Positions 51,354 to 60,295 are shown, numbered from the stretch's first letter. The stretch is 64,000 nucleotides of DNA from an uncultured Bacilli bacterium (GCA_944349335.1 CALVMW010000001.1:359671-423670); one strand, 5' to 3'. Program-made: numbers and translations. The notes: generated by a model not told the origin, from the sequence alone.

Positions 51354-52187
51354 ATGAGCTCTGTTGAAGGTAAAAAAACAAGCAAAGCAAAAGCTAATCT
51401 AGTAGCTGCTTGGGAATGGTTTAAAAGTGCAGCCTGGCTTCAGGTTTTACTTATTGTCGGTATCGTCGTCGCTATTGTTGTTTCAATACCTTATATTGTT
51501 ACAGCGATCTCCAATCAGACGACAACCAGTGAATTCTTTGCTAGAAAACGTATCTATTACAACGATTTCTTAGAATTCATCAATGGTGAAGATGATAGTT
51601 GCAATGGTCCTGTCGGTTCCGATTCTTATAATAATACTATCTCTGATGATAAAGATGGCTTTGTTGTTATGTTCTACAAAGCTAATTGTGATCAATGCGA
51701 TACTCTTCAACCCATCCTTGAAAACTTCTTTGATGAAGATTTAACAATGGATGGTGTCAGCAATCTCAACGATCAACTCAAGTTCTATACAATCGATGTC
51801 TCTTGGGTTCCTGATGAAAGCCAAGATTCCACAGAGGCCGAAGGTAACGATCTTGCTCTTTATAAGAATGAATATATCACTTTAGATGAGCAATTCGACG
51901 TTCAACAAAATGTTAAGAATGTCTATCTCCGTCAACCTGAAAAATATAAGAACTCTGCTGTCACTGAAGAGACACTCAATACTCAACTTAATACATTAGG
52001 TGGTGGAACTCTTCCTACTCCGATGTTTGTCTTCTATACTAAGGACAAGAGCGAATCAACTTACGATATCTCTAATCCGACAAAAGTCATCTGCGGTATG
52101 GAAGGAACCTTATCAAATTCTTCTGCTGCTGATGTTGCAACCCAGATGCTTGATATCTATAACTTCCAAGCTTATTCTGGTGAATAA
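51354..52187 (+). CDS. Membrane-anchored thioredoxin-like protein
   Basis: 277 residues. A cytoplasmic N-terminus of 30 residues, one membrane helix (VLLIVGIVVAIVVSIPYIV) and an outside domain with GFVVMFYKANCDQCDTLQPI, where CDQC is the CxxC redox pair of a thioredoxin fold. A cis-Pro-like segment GGTLPTPMFVFYTKDKSE follows late in the domain as expected. Insertions between strands make it longer than thioredoxin. It probably acts in disulfide exchange at the cell surface; partners are unknown. The gene ends 13 bp before a terminator. Confidence 0.8.
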   Translation: MSSVEGKKTSKAKANLVAAWEWFKSAAWLQVLLIVGIVVAIVVSIPYIVTAISNQTTTSEFFARKRIYYNDFLEFINGEDDSCNGPVGSDSYNNTISDDKDGFVVMFYKANCDQCDTLQPILENFFDEDLTMDGVSNLNDQLKFYTIDVSWVPDESQDSTEAEGNDLALYKNEYITLDEQFDVQQNVKNVYLRQPEKYKNSAVTEETLNTQLNTLGGGTLPTPMFVFYTKDKSESTYDISNPTKVICGMEGTLSNSSAADVATQMLDIYNFQAYSGE

Positions 52188-52200
52188 TTAAACAAAATAA

Positions 52201-52224
52201 AAAGAGGAGAAATCCTCTTTTTTT
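52201..52224. terminator. Terminator between thioredoxin-like gene and coaD
   Basis: AAAGAGGA/TCCTCTTT stem with loop GAAA, T run on the right and A-rich flank on the left, suited to both convergent genes. Confidence 0.85.
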
Positions 52225-52258
52225 ATTTATAATTATTTTTTATATTTTAACTATCAAC

Positions 52259-52744
52259 TCATCGATTCTTCTTTTCTATCATCCTTTTTAAAACTGGTTG
52301 AGGAACTAATGAAGAAATATCTACACCTTGAAAAAATAATTCTTTAATAGTCGAAGAAGAAATAAATGAATGATCCTTTTTAGCCATAAAATAAAGCATA
52401 TCAATATTAGGATCTAGATATTCATTTATCTCATGCAGCTGGCATTCTTTTTCATAATCTGTTATCGCTCTTAAGCCACGAATTAAGGTAGTAGCCTGCA
52501 ATTCCTTAGCTTTTTGAATAGTTAATCCAGAAGTATAAGTAACTTCAAAACCTTCATAATCTTTTAATACTTCCTTGATCATCATAACTCTTTCATCAAC
52601 ATTAAAGAGATAAGTATGAGCTTTATCAGGGTTATTAGCTACTAAGATGATAATCTTATCAAATAATTCTTTCGCTCTTAAAGCTACGTTTAAATGGCCT
52701 TCAGTAAAAGGATCAAAAGAACCAGGATAACATGCTATTTTCAT
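52259..52744 (-). CDS. coaD: Phosphopantetheine adenylyltransferase
   Basis: 161 residues. CYPGSFDPFTEGHLNVALRA (nucleotidyltransferase TxGH variant), then TLIRGLRAITDYEKECQLHE and KKDHSFISSSTIKELF (ISSSxIKE) are CoaD signatures. It catalyses the fourth step of coenzyme A synthesis. The start overlaps the rsmD stop by 4 nt, forming an operon rsmD-coaD as in many Firmicutes. Confidence 0.97.
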   Translation of the reverse strand: MKIACYPGSFDPFTEGHLNVALRAKELFDKIIILVANNPDKAHTYLFNVDERVMMIKEVLKDYEGFEVTYTSGLTIQKAKELQATTLIRGLRAITDYEKECQLHEINEYLDPNIDMLYFMAKKDHSFISSSTIKELFFQGVDISSLVPQPVLKRMIEKKNR

Positions 52745-53283
52745 ATATTCCTCCTATAGATACTAACAAACTTCTGCCCATAGCGATATTCTTTCATCTC
52801 AAAACCTTCAATCTCTTCATTCTTATTATCCTGTTCGGAAATAATTATTGCTTCACTAGCAAGCTTAGAGAATTTATCAAGATAAATAATAATATCTTTA
52901 TTTATTTTATATCGATAAGGAGGATCAAGATAAACAATATCAAATTTAACATCGCTAGCTTTCTTTAAAAATAAACGATAATCTTTAAAAATAAGATGTA
53001 TCTTATCTTGATCTTCAGAAAAACTTAATGCATTTTCTTTTAAAGTTTTAAAAGTCTTCGGATCTTTTTCAATAAAGTAGCATTCCTTACAGCCTCTTGA
53101 TATCGCTTCTAAACCGATAGAACCTGATCCCGCAAAAAGGTCTAAAAAGATAGAATCTTCAACTTTATCTTTAAGAGCTGAAAAAATAGCCTGCCTTACT
53201 TTATCCATCGTCGGTCTAGTTGTTTTACTATCGGGAACTTTTAAAAAGCGACCTTTATATTTACCAGCAATAATTCTTATCAT
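52741..53283 (-). CDS. rsmD: 16S rRNA (guanine-966-N2)-methyltransferase
   Basis: 180 residues. The N-terminal IIAGKYKGRFLKVPDSKTTR, PTMDKVRQAIFSAL block, the SAM motif FLDLFAGSGSIGLEAISRG and the catalytic YLDPPYRYK (DPPY) identify RsmD. It methylates 16S rRNA in the assembled small subunit. It overlaps the ylbF-like gene upstream and coaD downstream by 4 nt each. Confidence 0.95.
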   Translation of the reverse strand: MIRIIAGKYKGRFLKVPDSKTTRPTMDKVRQAIFSALKDKVEDSIFLDLFAGSGSIGLEAISRGCKECYFIEKDPKTFKTLKENALSFSEDQDKIHLIFKDYRLFLKKASDVKFDIVYLDPPYRYKINKDIIIYLDKFSKLASEAIIISEQDNKNEEIEGFEMKEYRYGQKFVSIYRRNI

Positions 53284-53603
53284 CTTAAAACCTCATTAAT
53301 CTTTTCTTGCAAAGTAAGCAGATATTTTTTTAACTCTAAATAGACTTCATCATATCGTTTAACAATCTCTATTGAATGAAGAACATCATCTATTTTTTTA
53401 GCTTCGATTAAAAGCTCTCTTCTTTCATCCTCACTTGCTTCTTCTAACTTTTTATATAATTCATCTCTTTTAGAAGCTAAAGAGACAATCTCTTTATCAT
53501 TTTTAATCTTCTCATCAAGCTCCTTATACTCTTTATAAAGAGCAGAAGATTTAAGCTTATCGATAAAGCGATATTCCAAATCTAAAAATTCATCATTTTT
53601 CAT
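53280..53603 (-). CDS. YlbF/YmcA-family helical protein
   Basis: 107 residues, nearly all helix, with heptad-like charge pattern (EYKELDEKIKNDKEIVSLAS, KRDELYKKLEEASEDERREL) and a late IVKRYDEVYLELKKYLLTL. This fits the YlbF/YmcA (Com_YlbF) family, whose Bacillus members form a complex with YaaT that aids RNase Y. It lies next to rsmD-coaD, a conserved place for ylbF in Bacillus. The assignment rests on layout and neighbours. Confidence 0.65.
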   Translation of the reverse strand: MKNDEFLDLEYRFIDKLKSSALYKEYKELDEKIKNDKEIVSLASKRDELYKKLEEASEDERRELLIEAKKIDDVLHSIEIVKRYDEVYLELKKYLLTLQEKINEVLR

Positions 53604-53648
53604 AGCTTAATTATAAACTATTATTATTTTAAAACTAATAAAAAAGTA

Positions 53649-53660
53649 GTATGATATTAA
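53649..53660 (+). promoter_or_regulatory. -10 hexamer close to def, possible leaderless start
   Basis: TATGAT (53650-53655) ends 5 nt before the ATG at 53661 and no ribosome site exists. If this is the -10 box, transcription begins about at the start codon. Confidence 0.4.
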
Positions 53661-54212
53661 ATGCTTATGAAACTTTTTAAAATATATACCGATAAAGATG
53701 AAGTCCTTCATAAAAAAGCCGAAGAAGTAAGCTTTCCTATTGATGAAGAGACTTCTAAAACAATGCTTGATATGGTGGAATATCTCCGCCTTTCACAAGA
53801 TGATGAATTTGCTTCTAAACATAATATCCGTTCTGGAGTCGGTTTAGCGGCCCCTCAAATAGGCATTTCTAAACGTTTTTATGCTGTCTATCTCGATGAT
53901 AAAGACAAACATTATGAATATGTTTTAGTCAATCCTAAAATCATCTCTACTTCAGTTAAAAAAGCTTATCTTTCTACAGGAGAAGGCTGCTTAAGTGTAC
54001 CTAGTGATGTACCTGGTTTTGTCTATCGTTATTATAAAGTCACGATCAAAGCTTATGATGCTATCACAAATAAAGAAGTGACACTGCGTTTATCTGGTTA
54101 TCCTGCTATAGTTTTCCAACACGAATATGATCACCTAGATGGTGTCTTATACTATGAACGCATCGATAAAAATAACCCCTTTAAAAAAGATGATAACGCT
54201 ATCGAAATATAA
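53661..54212 (+). CDS. def: Peptide deformylase
   Basis: 183 residues; the ATG at 53667 is an alternative start. All three metal-site motifs are present: GVGLAAPQIG, GEGCLSVPSDVPG and QHEYDHLDGVL (HExxH variant H-E-Y-D-H). The length and the long loop before motif 2 fit the type 2 form of Gram-positive bacteria. It removes the formyl group from nascent proteins. There is no Shine-Dalgarno; see the -10 box note just upstream. Confidence 0.96.
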   Translation: MLMKLFKIYTDKDEVLHKKAEEVSFPIDEETSKTMLDMVEYLRLSQDDEFASKHNIRSGVGLAAPQIGISKRFYAVYLDDKDKHYEYVLVNPKIISTSVKKAYLSTGEGCLSVPSDVPGFVYRYYKVTIKAYDAITNKEVTLRLSGYPAIVFQHEYDHLDGVLYYERIDKNNPFKKDDNAIEI

Positions 54213-54215
54213 GCA

Positions 54216-54243
54216 TTGACATAGGCTGAAAAATCTTTAAAAT
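54216..54243 (+). promoter_or_regulatory. Promoter of rnj
   Basis: TTGACA (54216-54221), 16-bp spacer, TAAAAT (54238-54243), about 50 nt before the start. Confidence 0.65.
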
Positions 54244-54296
54244 ATTATTTAATCACATGTTTTATTATGAATATATTATACGTAGGAGAATGACAA

Positions 54297-56018
54297 ATGG
54301 CTGGTTTTAGAAACAGTATCTCTGCCCCTGTTCAAATTTATGCTCTTGGCGGCCTCGGTGAAGTTGGAAAAAATTTATATTGTATCGAAAATGATCGTTC
54401 AATCTTGATTATAGATTGTGGCGTCATGTTTCCCGAAGGTGATATGCCTGGAGTCGATTATGTAATACCGGATTTTACTCATTTAAGAGAGAATGCAAAT
54501 AAAATTAAAGCTCTAGTGATAACCCACGGACATGAAGATCATATCGGTGGTATTCCTTTTCTTTTACAACAAGTAAAAGTTCCTGTTATCTACGCCCCTA
54601 AACTTGCTTGTGCACTTATTAGGCATAAACTAGCAGATATGAAGATTTCAACTGCTGGAACAAATATTGTGCAATACGATGAGAACTCTTTAGTAAAAGC
54701 TGGTGATTTTAAAGTTCAATTTTATCATGTCACTCACTCAATACCAGATTCTTATGGTCTTTATATTGAAACTCCTCAAGGTACAATTCTTGAATCTGGC
54801 GATTTTAAAATCGATTTAACACCAGTCGATGAAGACTTTAACCTTTCTAAGCTCACTCACTTTGGTGACAAAGGAATCGATGTTTTATTAGCTGATTCTA
54901 CTAATGCTGAAAGAGAAGGTTATACTCAATCTGAAAGATCAGTCATCAAAGGGATCGCTGACGTCTTTGCAGAAGCGAGCGGAAGATTATTAATCTCTAC
55001 GTTCTCATCTAATATTTCACGTATTCAACAAATCATTGAAACGGCGATATACTTCAAAAGAAAAATAATTGTTTTTGGTCGCTCAATGCAATCAAATATC
55101 GAAGCGGCTAGAGAATTTGGATATATTAAAGTTCCCGATGAAAGTTTAGCAAAACCTGAAGATCTTACTCATCTTTCTCCTGACCAAGTTTGTATCCTTT
55201 GTACAGGTACTCAAGGTGAACCGATGGCAGTTTTAGCTCGTATCGGAAGAGGTGAACATCGTTTCATCCGTGTTTTACCTGGTGATACTATCGTTTTCTC
55301 TTCATCAGTAATTCCTGGTAATACTGCAAGCATTAACTCAGTTATTAACCAGCTCACTCGCTTAGGTGCTTCTGTTATCACTAATTCGGTTCTTACTAAT
55401 CTTCACACTTCTGGTCACGCTTCTAGACAAGAGATGAGGTTATTACAAAAATTAGCGAGACCTAAATACTTCATGCCTGTTCATGGCGAATATAGAATGC
55501 TTAAGCTTCATGCTGATATCGCTGTTGAATGCGGTATGCCTAAAGAAAACACCTTCGTTATGGAAAATGGAGATGTTTTAACTTTAATAAATAAAAAAGC
55601 TATCCGTTCTGGCCAGGTCCCTGCTGATAGTATTTATATCGATGGTAAAAATACTTCTGGTATTTCTACTTCAGTTATCAAAGATAGAACAATGCTCATT
55701 TCTGAAGGCGTCGTCGGTGTCTTTTTGATCATAAATCCTAAAACTAATAAACTTATCCGCATGCCGCAAGTGATCTCAAAAGGTTTTATTTCCTCGAATA
55801 AAAAAGCTATTCAGAAAAAAGCTGCGGAAGTTATAAATCTTGAAGTCACAAGGTTGATGGAATCTTCACATAAAGTCACTTATTCAATGATAAAACAGAC
55901 TGTAAAAACCATTACAAATCATTTCCTTTATCGTGAAGCCCATAGAGCACCTATCGTCATACCTGTCATCCTCAGCTACGAAGAACCTGAAGATATTAAA
56001 AAACCGCTTTTCCAATGA
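54297..56018 (+). CDS. rnj: Ribonuclease J
   Basis: 573 residues. Metallo-beta-lactamase core with VITHGHEDHIGGIPFLLQQV (HxHxDH), FYHVTHSIPDSYGLYIETPQ, ILESGDFKID, and the beta-CASP part RLLISTFSSNISRIQQIIET, VCILCTGTQGEPMAVLARI, then FMPVHGEYRMLKLHADIA. The C-terminal domain follows (EVTRLMESSHKVTYSMIKQT). It is a 5'-3' exonuclease/endonuclease in mRNA decay and rRNA maturation; J1 versus J2 cannot be told. The end overlaps maf by 4 nt. GGAG precedes the ATG. Confidence 0.95.
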   Translation: MAGFRNSISAPVQIYALGGLGEVGKNLYCIENDRSILIIDCGVMFPEGDMPGVDYVIPDFTHLRENANKIKALVITHGHEDHIGGIPFLLQQVKVPVIYAPKLACALIRHKLADMKISTAGTNIVQYDENSLVKAGDFKVQFYHVTHSIPDSYGLYIETPQGTILESGDFKIDLTPVDEDFNLSKLTHFGDKGIDVLLADSTNAEREGYTQSERSVIKGIADVFAEASGRLLISTFSSNISRIQQIIETAIYFKRKIIVFGRSMQSNIEAAREFGYIKVPDESLAKPEDLTHLSPDQVCILCTGTQGEPMAVLARIGRGEHRFIRVLPGDTIVFSSSVIPGNTASINSVINQLTRLGASVITNSVLTNLHTSGHASRQEMRLLQKLARPKYFMPVHGEYRMLKLHADIAVECGMPKENTFVMENGDVLTLINKKAIRSGQVPADSIYIDGKNTSGISTSVIKDRTMLISEGVVGVFLIINPKTNKLIRMPQVISKGFISSNKKAIQKKAAEVINLEVTRLMESSHKVTYSMIKQTVKTITNHFLYREAHRAPIVIPVILSYEEPEDIKKPLFQ

Positions 56019-56575
56019 TCATTTTAGCTAGTACTTCCCCTCGTAGAATCGAGATACTTAAAGAGATAATCTCTGATTTTACTACTCTTAGTCCTCTTTG
56101 TGATGAAAGAGAAATCGACGATGATGATTGTTCTCTTTTATGTTTAAAAGAAGCTCACTTAAAAGCTAAAAGTATCGCTTCTACAGCTTCGAATTCTTTC
56201 ATCATCGCTTCTGATACTATGGTCTCTTATCAAAATGAAAAATTAGGAAAACCCGAAGATGAGAAAAGTGCTTTTTCAATGCTCAAACAATTACAAGGAA
56301 ATACTCATCAAGTCTATACAGCCTATGTCATATATCACGGTTTGACTCTTTTAAAAGAAAGAATAGTTGAAGCTGATGTCTTCATCGAAAAGATGAGCGA
56401 TGAAGAAATAAATAAATATATTGAAACTAAATCTCCTTTAGATAAAGCTGGTGCCTATGGTATTCAAGATAAAGATTACATCCATGCTAAAATACTTAAA
56501 GGAGATATTTATACAGTTATGGGTCTTCCAAAAGAAGATTTAGAACATGATTTAAAAGAACTGAAGATTATTTAG
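56015..56575 (+). CDS. maf: Maf family nucleotide pyrophosphatase
   Basis: 186 residues. ILASTSPRRIEILKEI (SxSPRR), IIASDTMVSYQNEKLGKPED and SPLDKAGAYGIQDKD (DKAGAYGIQ) are diagnostic. These enzymes hydrolyse non-canonical nucleotides such as dTTP/UTP analogues and are linked to septum control. It starts inside the rnj stop (ATGA), so it is coupled to RNase J. Its 3' end overlaps the next convergent gene by 8 bp. Confidence 0.95.
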   Translation: MIILASTSPRRIEILKEIISDFTTLSPLCDEREIDDDDCSLLCLKEAHLKAKSIASTASNSFIIASDTMVSYQNEKLGKPEDEKSAFSMLKQLQGNTHQVYTAYVIYHGLTLLKERIVEADVFIEKMSDEEINKYIETKSPLDKAGAYGIQDKDYIHAKILKGDIYTVMGLPKEDLEHDLKELKII

Positions 56576-56948
56576 TTTTATTGATATCTTCTAAAATATT
56601 TTTAAATTCCTCACTTTTTGATCCGATGACGAAGACTATCTTATTCCCCATAAAAAGAACAGATTCAAAAATATTTTGAATCTCTTTTTTATCAGCTTTA
56701 TTTATATCATTTAATGTGACAACGACTCTAGAACCACTATTCTTAATCTCGAGGATGTTATCCTTGCCTCCAAATTTATCATATAAGGCCGTCGCTGATT
56801 GTTTTACTTCCTTTTCTAAAGCCTGAGCTTTCTTCTTACTATTATTTTTAAGAATGAAAAAGATAAGTAAAAATATAAGGATGAGTCCACCCAAAACTGA
56901 AAAGACAATAGTTAAAATAAGATTTGTTCCTGTTAGAGCTAAAAACAT
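56568..56948 (-). CDS. Membrane-anchored PTS EIIB-like domain without the phosphocysteine
   Basis: 126 residues. One membrane helix (NLILTIVFSVLGGLILIFLL) and a short basic linker lead to a domain matching the glucose-type EIIB fold: LYDKFGGKDNILEIKNSGSR, VVVTLNDINKADKKEI, MGNKIVFVIGSKSEEF. Active EIIB domains have Cys in the GGxxNIxxxxxCxTRLR position; here that residue is Ser71, so it cannot carry the usual phosphate. No EIIC or EIIA is near. It may sense PTS state or form a structural partner; unknown. It is 8 nt after nadK. Confidence 0.7.
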   Translation of the reverse strand: MFLALTGTNLILTIVFSVLGGLILIFLLIFFILKNNSKKKAQALEKEVKQSATALYDKFGGKDNILEIKNSGSRVVVTLNDINKADKKEIQNIFESVLFMGNKIVFVIGSKSEEFKNILEDINKTK

Positions 56949-56956
56949 ATAACCTC

Positions 56957-57730
56957 CTAAAGCTTTATTGCATCGACGATGCGATCAAAATTATCTCGTG
57001 GATAAAGATGGAATAACTTCACTTTTCTTTCACTCATTTTAATAATGAATTCTTTTCCTTCTTTCTTTACTTTAATTCCATCTAAATAAGTGAAAAGCTG
57101 TCCTTTAGTTTTGATCGATAAAACATCTTTATTAAAGAGGATACCTTTATCGATCATAAGAGGGAAAAGTTTATTATGAATAGGAGCGATAAGAGAATAC
57201 TGATAAATATTAGCATAGGTGAGAATTGAAGGTGAACCTAAAGAACCTAAAAAGGCTGTTGAGGAAACTGGGGTCCCGATAACGATACCTGAAGCTTGAG
57301 AATCACCTAAATGTCGCAAATTAACATCTAAGGAAAATAAAGCAGTTTTTTCTGACTGGATAGAGATATCAGAGACAAAATAATACTTCTCTTCATCAAT
57401 AATCGCTTCAAAAAGAGGAATCTCTTCTAAAATCTCTTCTTTATGAAGAATATCTTCTAAAAAGCGATCTAAATCAATAATCTTATAGTCTGAAAAAAAT
57501 CCGAGATGACCTGCATTTATCAAAATAAAAGAAGGAGTAAAATCATAATGATGGATAGCTTCAAGCATCATACCATCACCACCAAAAACGATAACTATTT
57601 CTGGCTTATCTTTTAAATCATCTTGATAAACAAAATGATGTCCTAACAGAGTTTTTAAGGTCTTATCGATAAGGTGTCCAATCGAAGTTTTATTCGTAGG
57701 ACCATAGATTGCAAATGAAGTAGATTTCAT
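56957..57730 (-). CDS. nadK: NAD kinase
   Basis: 257 residues. IVIVFGGDGMMLEAIHHYDF (GGDG) and ILINAGHLGFFSDYK (NxGxxGF) are the NAD kinase signatures; GTPVSSTAFLGSLGSPSILT covers the second nucleotide loop. It phosphorylates NAD+ to NADP+. The purine-rich stretch before the ATG acts as ribosome site. It is followed by the EIIB-like gene. Confidence 0.95.
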   Translation of the reverse strand: MKSTSFAIYGPTNKTSIGHLIDKTLKTLLGHHFVYQDDLKDKPEIVIVFGGDGMMLEAIHHYDFTPSFILINAGHLGFFSDYKIIDLDRFLEDILHKEEILEEIPLFEAIIDEEKYYFVSDISIQSEKTALFSLDVNLRHLGDSQASGIVIGTPVSSTAFLGSLGSPSILTYANIYQYSLIAPIHNKLFPLMIDKGILFNKDVLSIKTKGQLFTYLDGIKVKKEGKEFIIKMSERKVKLFHLYPRDNFDRIVDAIKL

Positions 57731-57794
57731 TTTTTTCTCTTTCTATTTTTACCATTGTATTGTATCATATTTATAGTTTTAAGGAGATAAAACA

Positions 57795-58379
57795 ATGGCA
57801 AGTAATAACATTGAAATCGAAGCTAAGGTACTATTAAAAGAGAGTGATTATCAAAAAGCTCTTTCTACCTTGAAATTATCAGACGAAGAAGTTTCACAGA
57901 CTAATTACTATCTCGATTCTGTCGATAGAATCCTTAAAAAATACGGTATGATTCTCCGTATCAGAGAAAATAATAAAAATTTCACTTTAACCATGAAAGC
58001 GCCTTTAAGTGAAGGTCTCTTAGAGAAAAATCAAGCCTTGAATGAAAAACAAGCTGATCTCTTCTTCAATGAGAATATCTTCCCTGCTGGAGATATTGCT
58101 GACTTCTTAGATATCTTACATATCGATCCTCGTGAGTTAAAGATTTTAGCCCAGATGACCACAGTTAGAAGAGAAGGAACTTATCGTGATACTTCTATCG
58201 ACCTTTCTAAAAATAGCTATTCTGGCAAAGTTGACTACGAATTAGAGTGCGATTCTGATTCTGCTATTAAATCACAAGCTACTTTAAGAAATATCTGTGA
58301 TGAACTCTCTATCCCCTTCGAATTAAATACCTTATCTAAAGAGACCCGCGCTATTAACGCCGCTACAGATTCTAAGTAA
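57795..58379 (+). CDS. CYTH domain protein (inorganic triphosphatase-like)
   Basis: 194 residues. The N-terminal NNIEIEAKVLL carries the ExExK motif of the triphosphate tunnel fold; QTNYYLDSVDRILKKYGMIL, RIRENNKNFTLTMKAPLSEG and VDYELECDSDSA supply further charged strands of the barrel. Gram-positive relatives (YjbK type) hydrolyse tripolyphosphate or thiamine triphosphate. An AAGGAG site precedes the ATG. Divergent from nadK. Confidence 0.9.
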   Translation: MASNNIEIEAKVLLKESDYQKALSTLKLSDEEVSQTNYYLDSVDRILKKYGMILRIRENNKNFTLTMKAPLSEGLLEKNQALNEKQADLFFNENIFPAGDIADFLDILHIDPRELKILAQMTTVRREGTYRDTSIDLSKNSYSGKVDYELECDSDSAIKSQATLRNICDELSIPFELNTLSKETRAINAATDSK

Positions 58380-58400
58380 AAAAATAAAGTAAAAAATATA

Positions 58401-58428
58401 AATGGGAGAATTACTTCTCCCATTTTTT
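58401..58428. terminator. Terminator between CYTH and Spx-like genes
   Basis: AATGGGAGAA/TTCTCCCATT stem (58401-58410 with 58415-58424), T run on the right, A-rich flank on the left. Confidence 0.88.
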
Positions 58429-58852
58429 ATTTCTTTAATTTAAATGGATGTTCACATCCTTCATAATCTGGACAATTTTGACAAGCAAGAGAAGCGATTC
58501 TCTTGGCTTTTTCAAATATTTCAATATCATCTGCATTATAACCGACCTGAAGGATATTATCAGAAAGAATTATCGGCCTTTTTAAGATAGTAGGATTCGC
58601 TTTAATAAAGTCAAGAAGTTCATTTAAAGACATCGAATCAACATCAATATTTCCTTCTTTAATAATCTTACTTCTCTTAGAGATGATATCATCCGTTCCA
58701 TTCTCTGATTTACTAAGCATATCTTTTAACTCTTCTAAAGAGATCTCATGACTTAAAATATTGATCTCTTTAAAAGGAATCTTTTGATCAATAAAATATT
58801 TTTTTACTTTACGACAGCTAGAACAGCTAGGTGAAAGATAAAGTTTAATCAT
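58427..58852 (-). CDS. Spx/ArsC family regulator-like protein with cysteine-rich tail
   Basis: 141 residues. The thioredoxin-like fold starts IKLYLSPSCSSCRKVKKYFI with CxxC at Cys10/Cys13, followed by EINILSHEISLEELKDMLS and NPTILKRPIILSDNILQVGY (conserved RPI). That is the ArsC/Spx/MgsR family, whose Spx members bind RNA polymerase under oxidative stress. The C-terminal extension ACQNCPDYEGCEHPFKL adds three cysteines and a histidine, a possible metal site uncommon in Spx. It overlaps pgsA by 8 bp. Confidence 0.85.
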   Translation of the reverse strand: MIKLYLSPSCSSCRKVKKYFIDQKIPFKEINILSHEISLEELKDMLSKSENGTDDIISKRSKIIKEGNIDVDSMSLNELLDFIKANPTILKRPIILSDNILQVGYNADDIEIFEKAKRIASLACQNCPDYEGCEHPFKLKK

Positions 58853-59519
58853 CTTTTACCTCCTTTTTCTTAAGTATTTTATAACCATCTATTAAGTACA
58901 TAACTAAAGCGAAGAAAAGGAGAGCGATAGCTATAGAGCAGAGGACATTGATCACTATGTTATAAATTGCTTCACCACAATATTCAAAAATAAAAGGTGA
59001 ACCAACTAAAAGAGTACCTAAGATTAAATAAAAGACAAAAGATGTCAATTTTCCATACCATTCAGCGTGATCTAAAGAGCGCTTTTTAGTTGCTAAATAT
59101 ATCAGTTCAACAGCTTGTAAAGCTTCCTTTAATACAAAGATAGCTAACATAATAAAAACTACTGGATACATATAAAACTTAACGCACAGTCCAATAGCGA
59201 CAATAAACTGTAAAAGTTTATCAGCGATAGGATCTAATATTCTTCCTAAATGAGAACTTTGCTTATATTTTCTTGCGATAAAGCCGTCTAAAAAGTCGGT
59301 ATAAGAAGCAAGTACCATCATCGCACAAGAAAGATAAATACCTGTAAAAGGATTATTAGTATATTCAATATAAATACCTTCGGGTATTAAATAAAAAGCT
59401 AGAAAAAGAAAAGTAAAAATAATCCTCAAATAACAGAGGACGTTAGGTATATATAAAGCCTCTTCTTTACGGAAATAATAGTGGAAGGTTTTTAAAAAGT
59501 TTTCTTTTTTGCTAGACAT
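58845..59519 (-). CDS. pgsA: CDP-diacylglycerol-glycerol-3-phosphate 3-phosphatidyltransferase
   Basis: 224 residues. The CDP-alcohol phosphotransferase motif is YTDFLDGFIARKYKQSSHLG, RILDPIADKLLQF (DGxxAR...GxxxDxxxD). Several membrane helices follow. It makes phosphatidylglycerol phosphate, the first step to phosphatidylglycerol. The family resemblance cannot exclude another CDP-alcohol transferase, but length and place fit PgsA. Confidence 0.88.
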   Translation of the reverse strand: MSSKKENFLKTFHYYFRKEEALYIPNVLCYLRIIFTFLFLAFYLIPEGIYIEYTNNPFTGIYLSCAMMVLASYTDFLDGFIARKYKQSSHLGRILDPIADKLLQFIVAIGLCVKFYMYPVVFIMLAIFVLKEALQAVELIYLATKKRSLDHAEWYGKLTSFVFYLILGTLLVGSPFIFEYCGEAIYNIVINVLCSIAIALLFFALVMYLIDGYKILKKKEVKDD

Positions 59520-59566
59520 AGCTTTTAAATTATATCATTAAAACATTTTAAGAAAAAGCGATATCA

Positions 59567-60295
59567 TCAATATTCAACTTTCTCAAGAAGCAATCCTTGA
59601 GGTTCAGCTTTTAAAGGAGACATCTGAATTTTTTCTCCTCTTAACAATTTTTCGACTTCTTCTTTACTTATTTTCTTTTTAGAATAGCGAAGCATCGTAC
59701 CGACCATAAAACGTATCTGATAACGAAGGAAAGCAGAACCTTTAAAACGAATCTTTAATAAGTCATCTTCATCTATTGAGAAAGAATCAATAGTCATAAC
59801 TGTATTTTCTTCTTTATCTAGAGGTTTAGATAAGTATTTAAAATCGTGAACTCCCACAAACAACTTCCCACATTCTTCTAAAAGCTTTTTATCTAATTTT
59901 TGCGGTGGAATATAGGTAATATTGGCTAAAAGTGGATTTTTAATATCAGAATTTTGAATAAGATAAAGATAAGTTTTATAGTGAGCTGAATAACGAGGAG
60001 AAAAACTATCTGGAACTTCTTTTATATCTTTAAAGAAGATATCAGGACCTAAGGAACGATTTAAGAAATATCGAAGATGAGAAAGATTAACTTCCTTATC
60101 TATTTTAAAAGAAAGATAAAAATCGAGAGCATTTACTCCCCTATCTAAACGTGAACAAGTAGTAGTTTTAATATTTGAAGAAAAAAGTGTGCTTAACTTT
60201 TCTTCAATTACTCCTTGAACAGTTATTTTTTCACTCTGTTTCTGTGTCCCATAAAAATGTTCACCTAAAAAAGAACAATTAATCAATATATTCAT
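59567..60295 (-). CDS. truA: tRNA pseudouridine synthase A
   Basis: 242 residues. TTCSRLDRGVNALDFYLSFK contains the catalytic Asp (SRLDRGV, the usual SRTDxGVHA), and FSPRYSAHYKTYLYLIQ and FRYQIRFMVGTMLRYSK (LRxQIRxMVG) complete the signature. It modifies positions 38-40 of tRNA anticodon arms. It overlaps ecfT by 4 nt; this ecfA1-ecfA2-ecfT-truA order is widespread in Firmicutes. Confidence 0.95.
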   Translation of the reverse strand: MNILINCSFLGEHFYGTQKQSEKITVQGVIEEKLSTLFSSNIKTTTCSRLDRGVNALDFYLSFKIDKEVNLSHLRYFLNRSLGPDIFFKDIKEVPDSFSPRYSAHYKTYLYLIQNSDIKNPLLANITYIPPQKLDKKLLEECGKLFVGVHDFKYLSKPLDKEENTVMTIDSFSIDEDDLLKIRFKGSAFLRYQIRFMVGTMLRYSKKKISKEEVEKLLRGEKIQMSPLKAEPQGLLLEKVEY

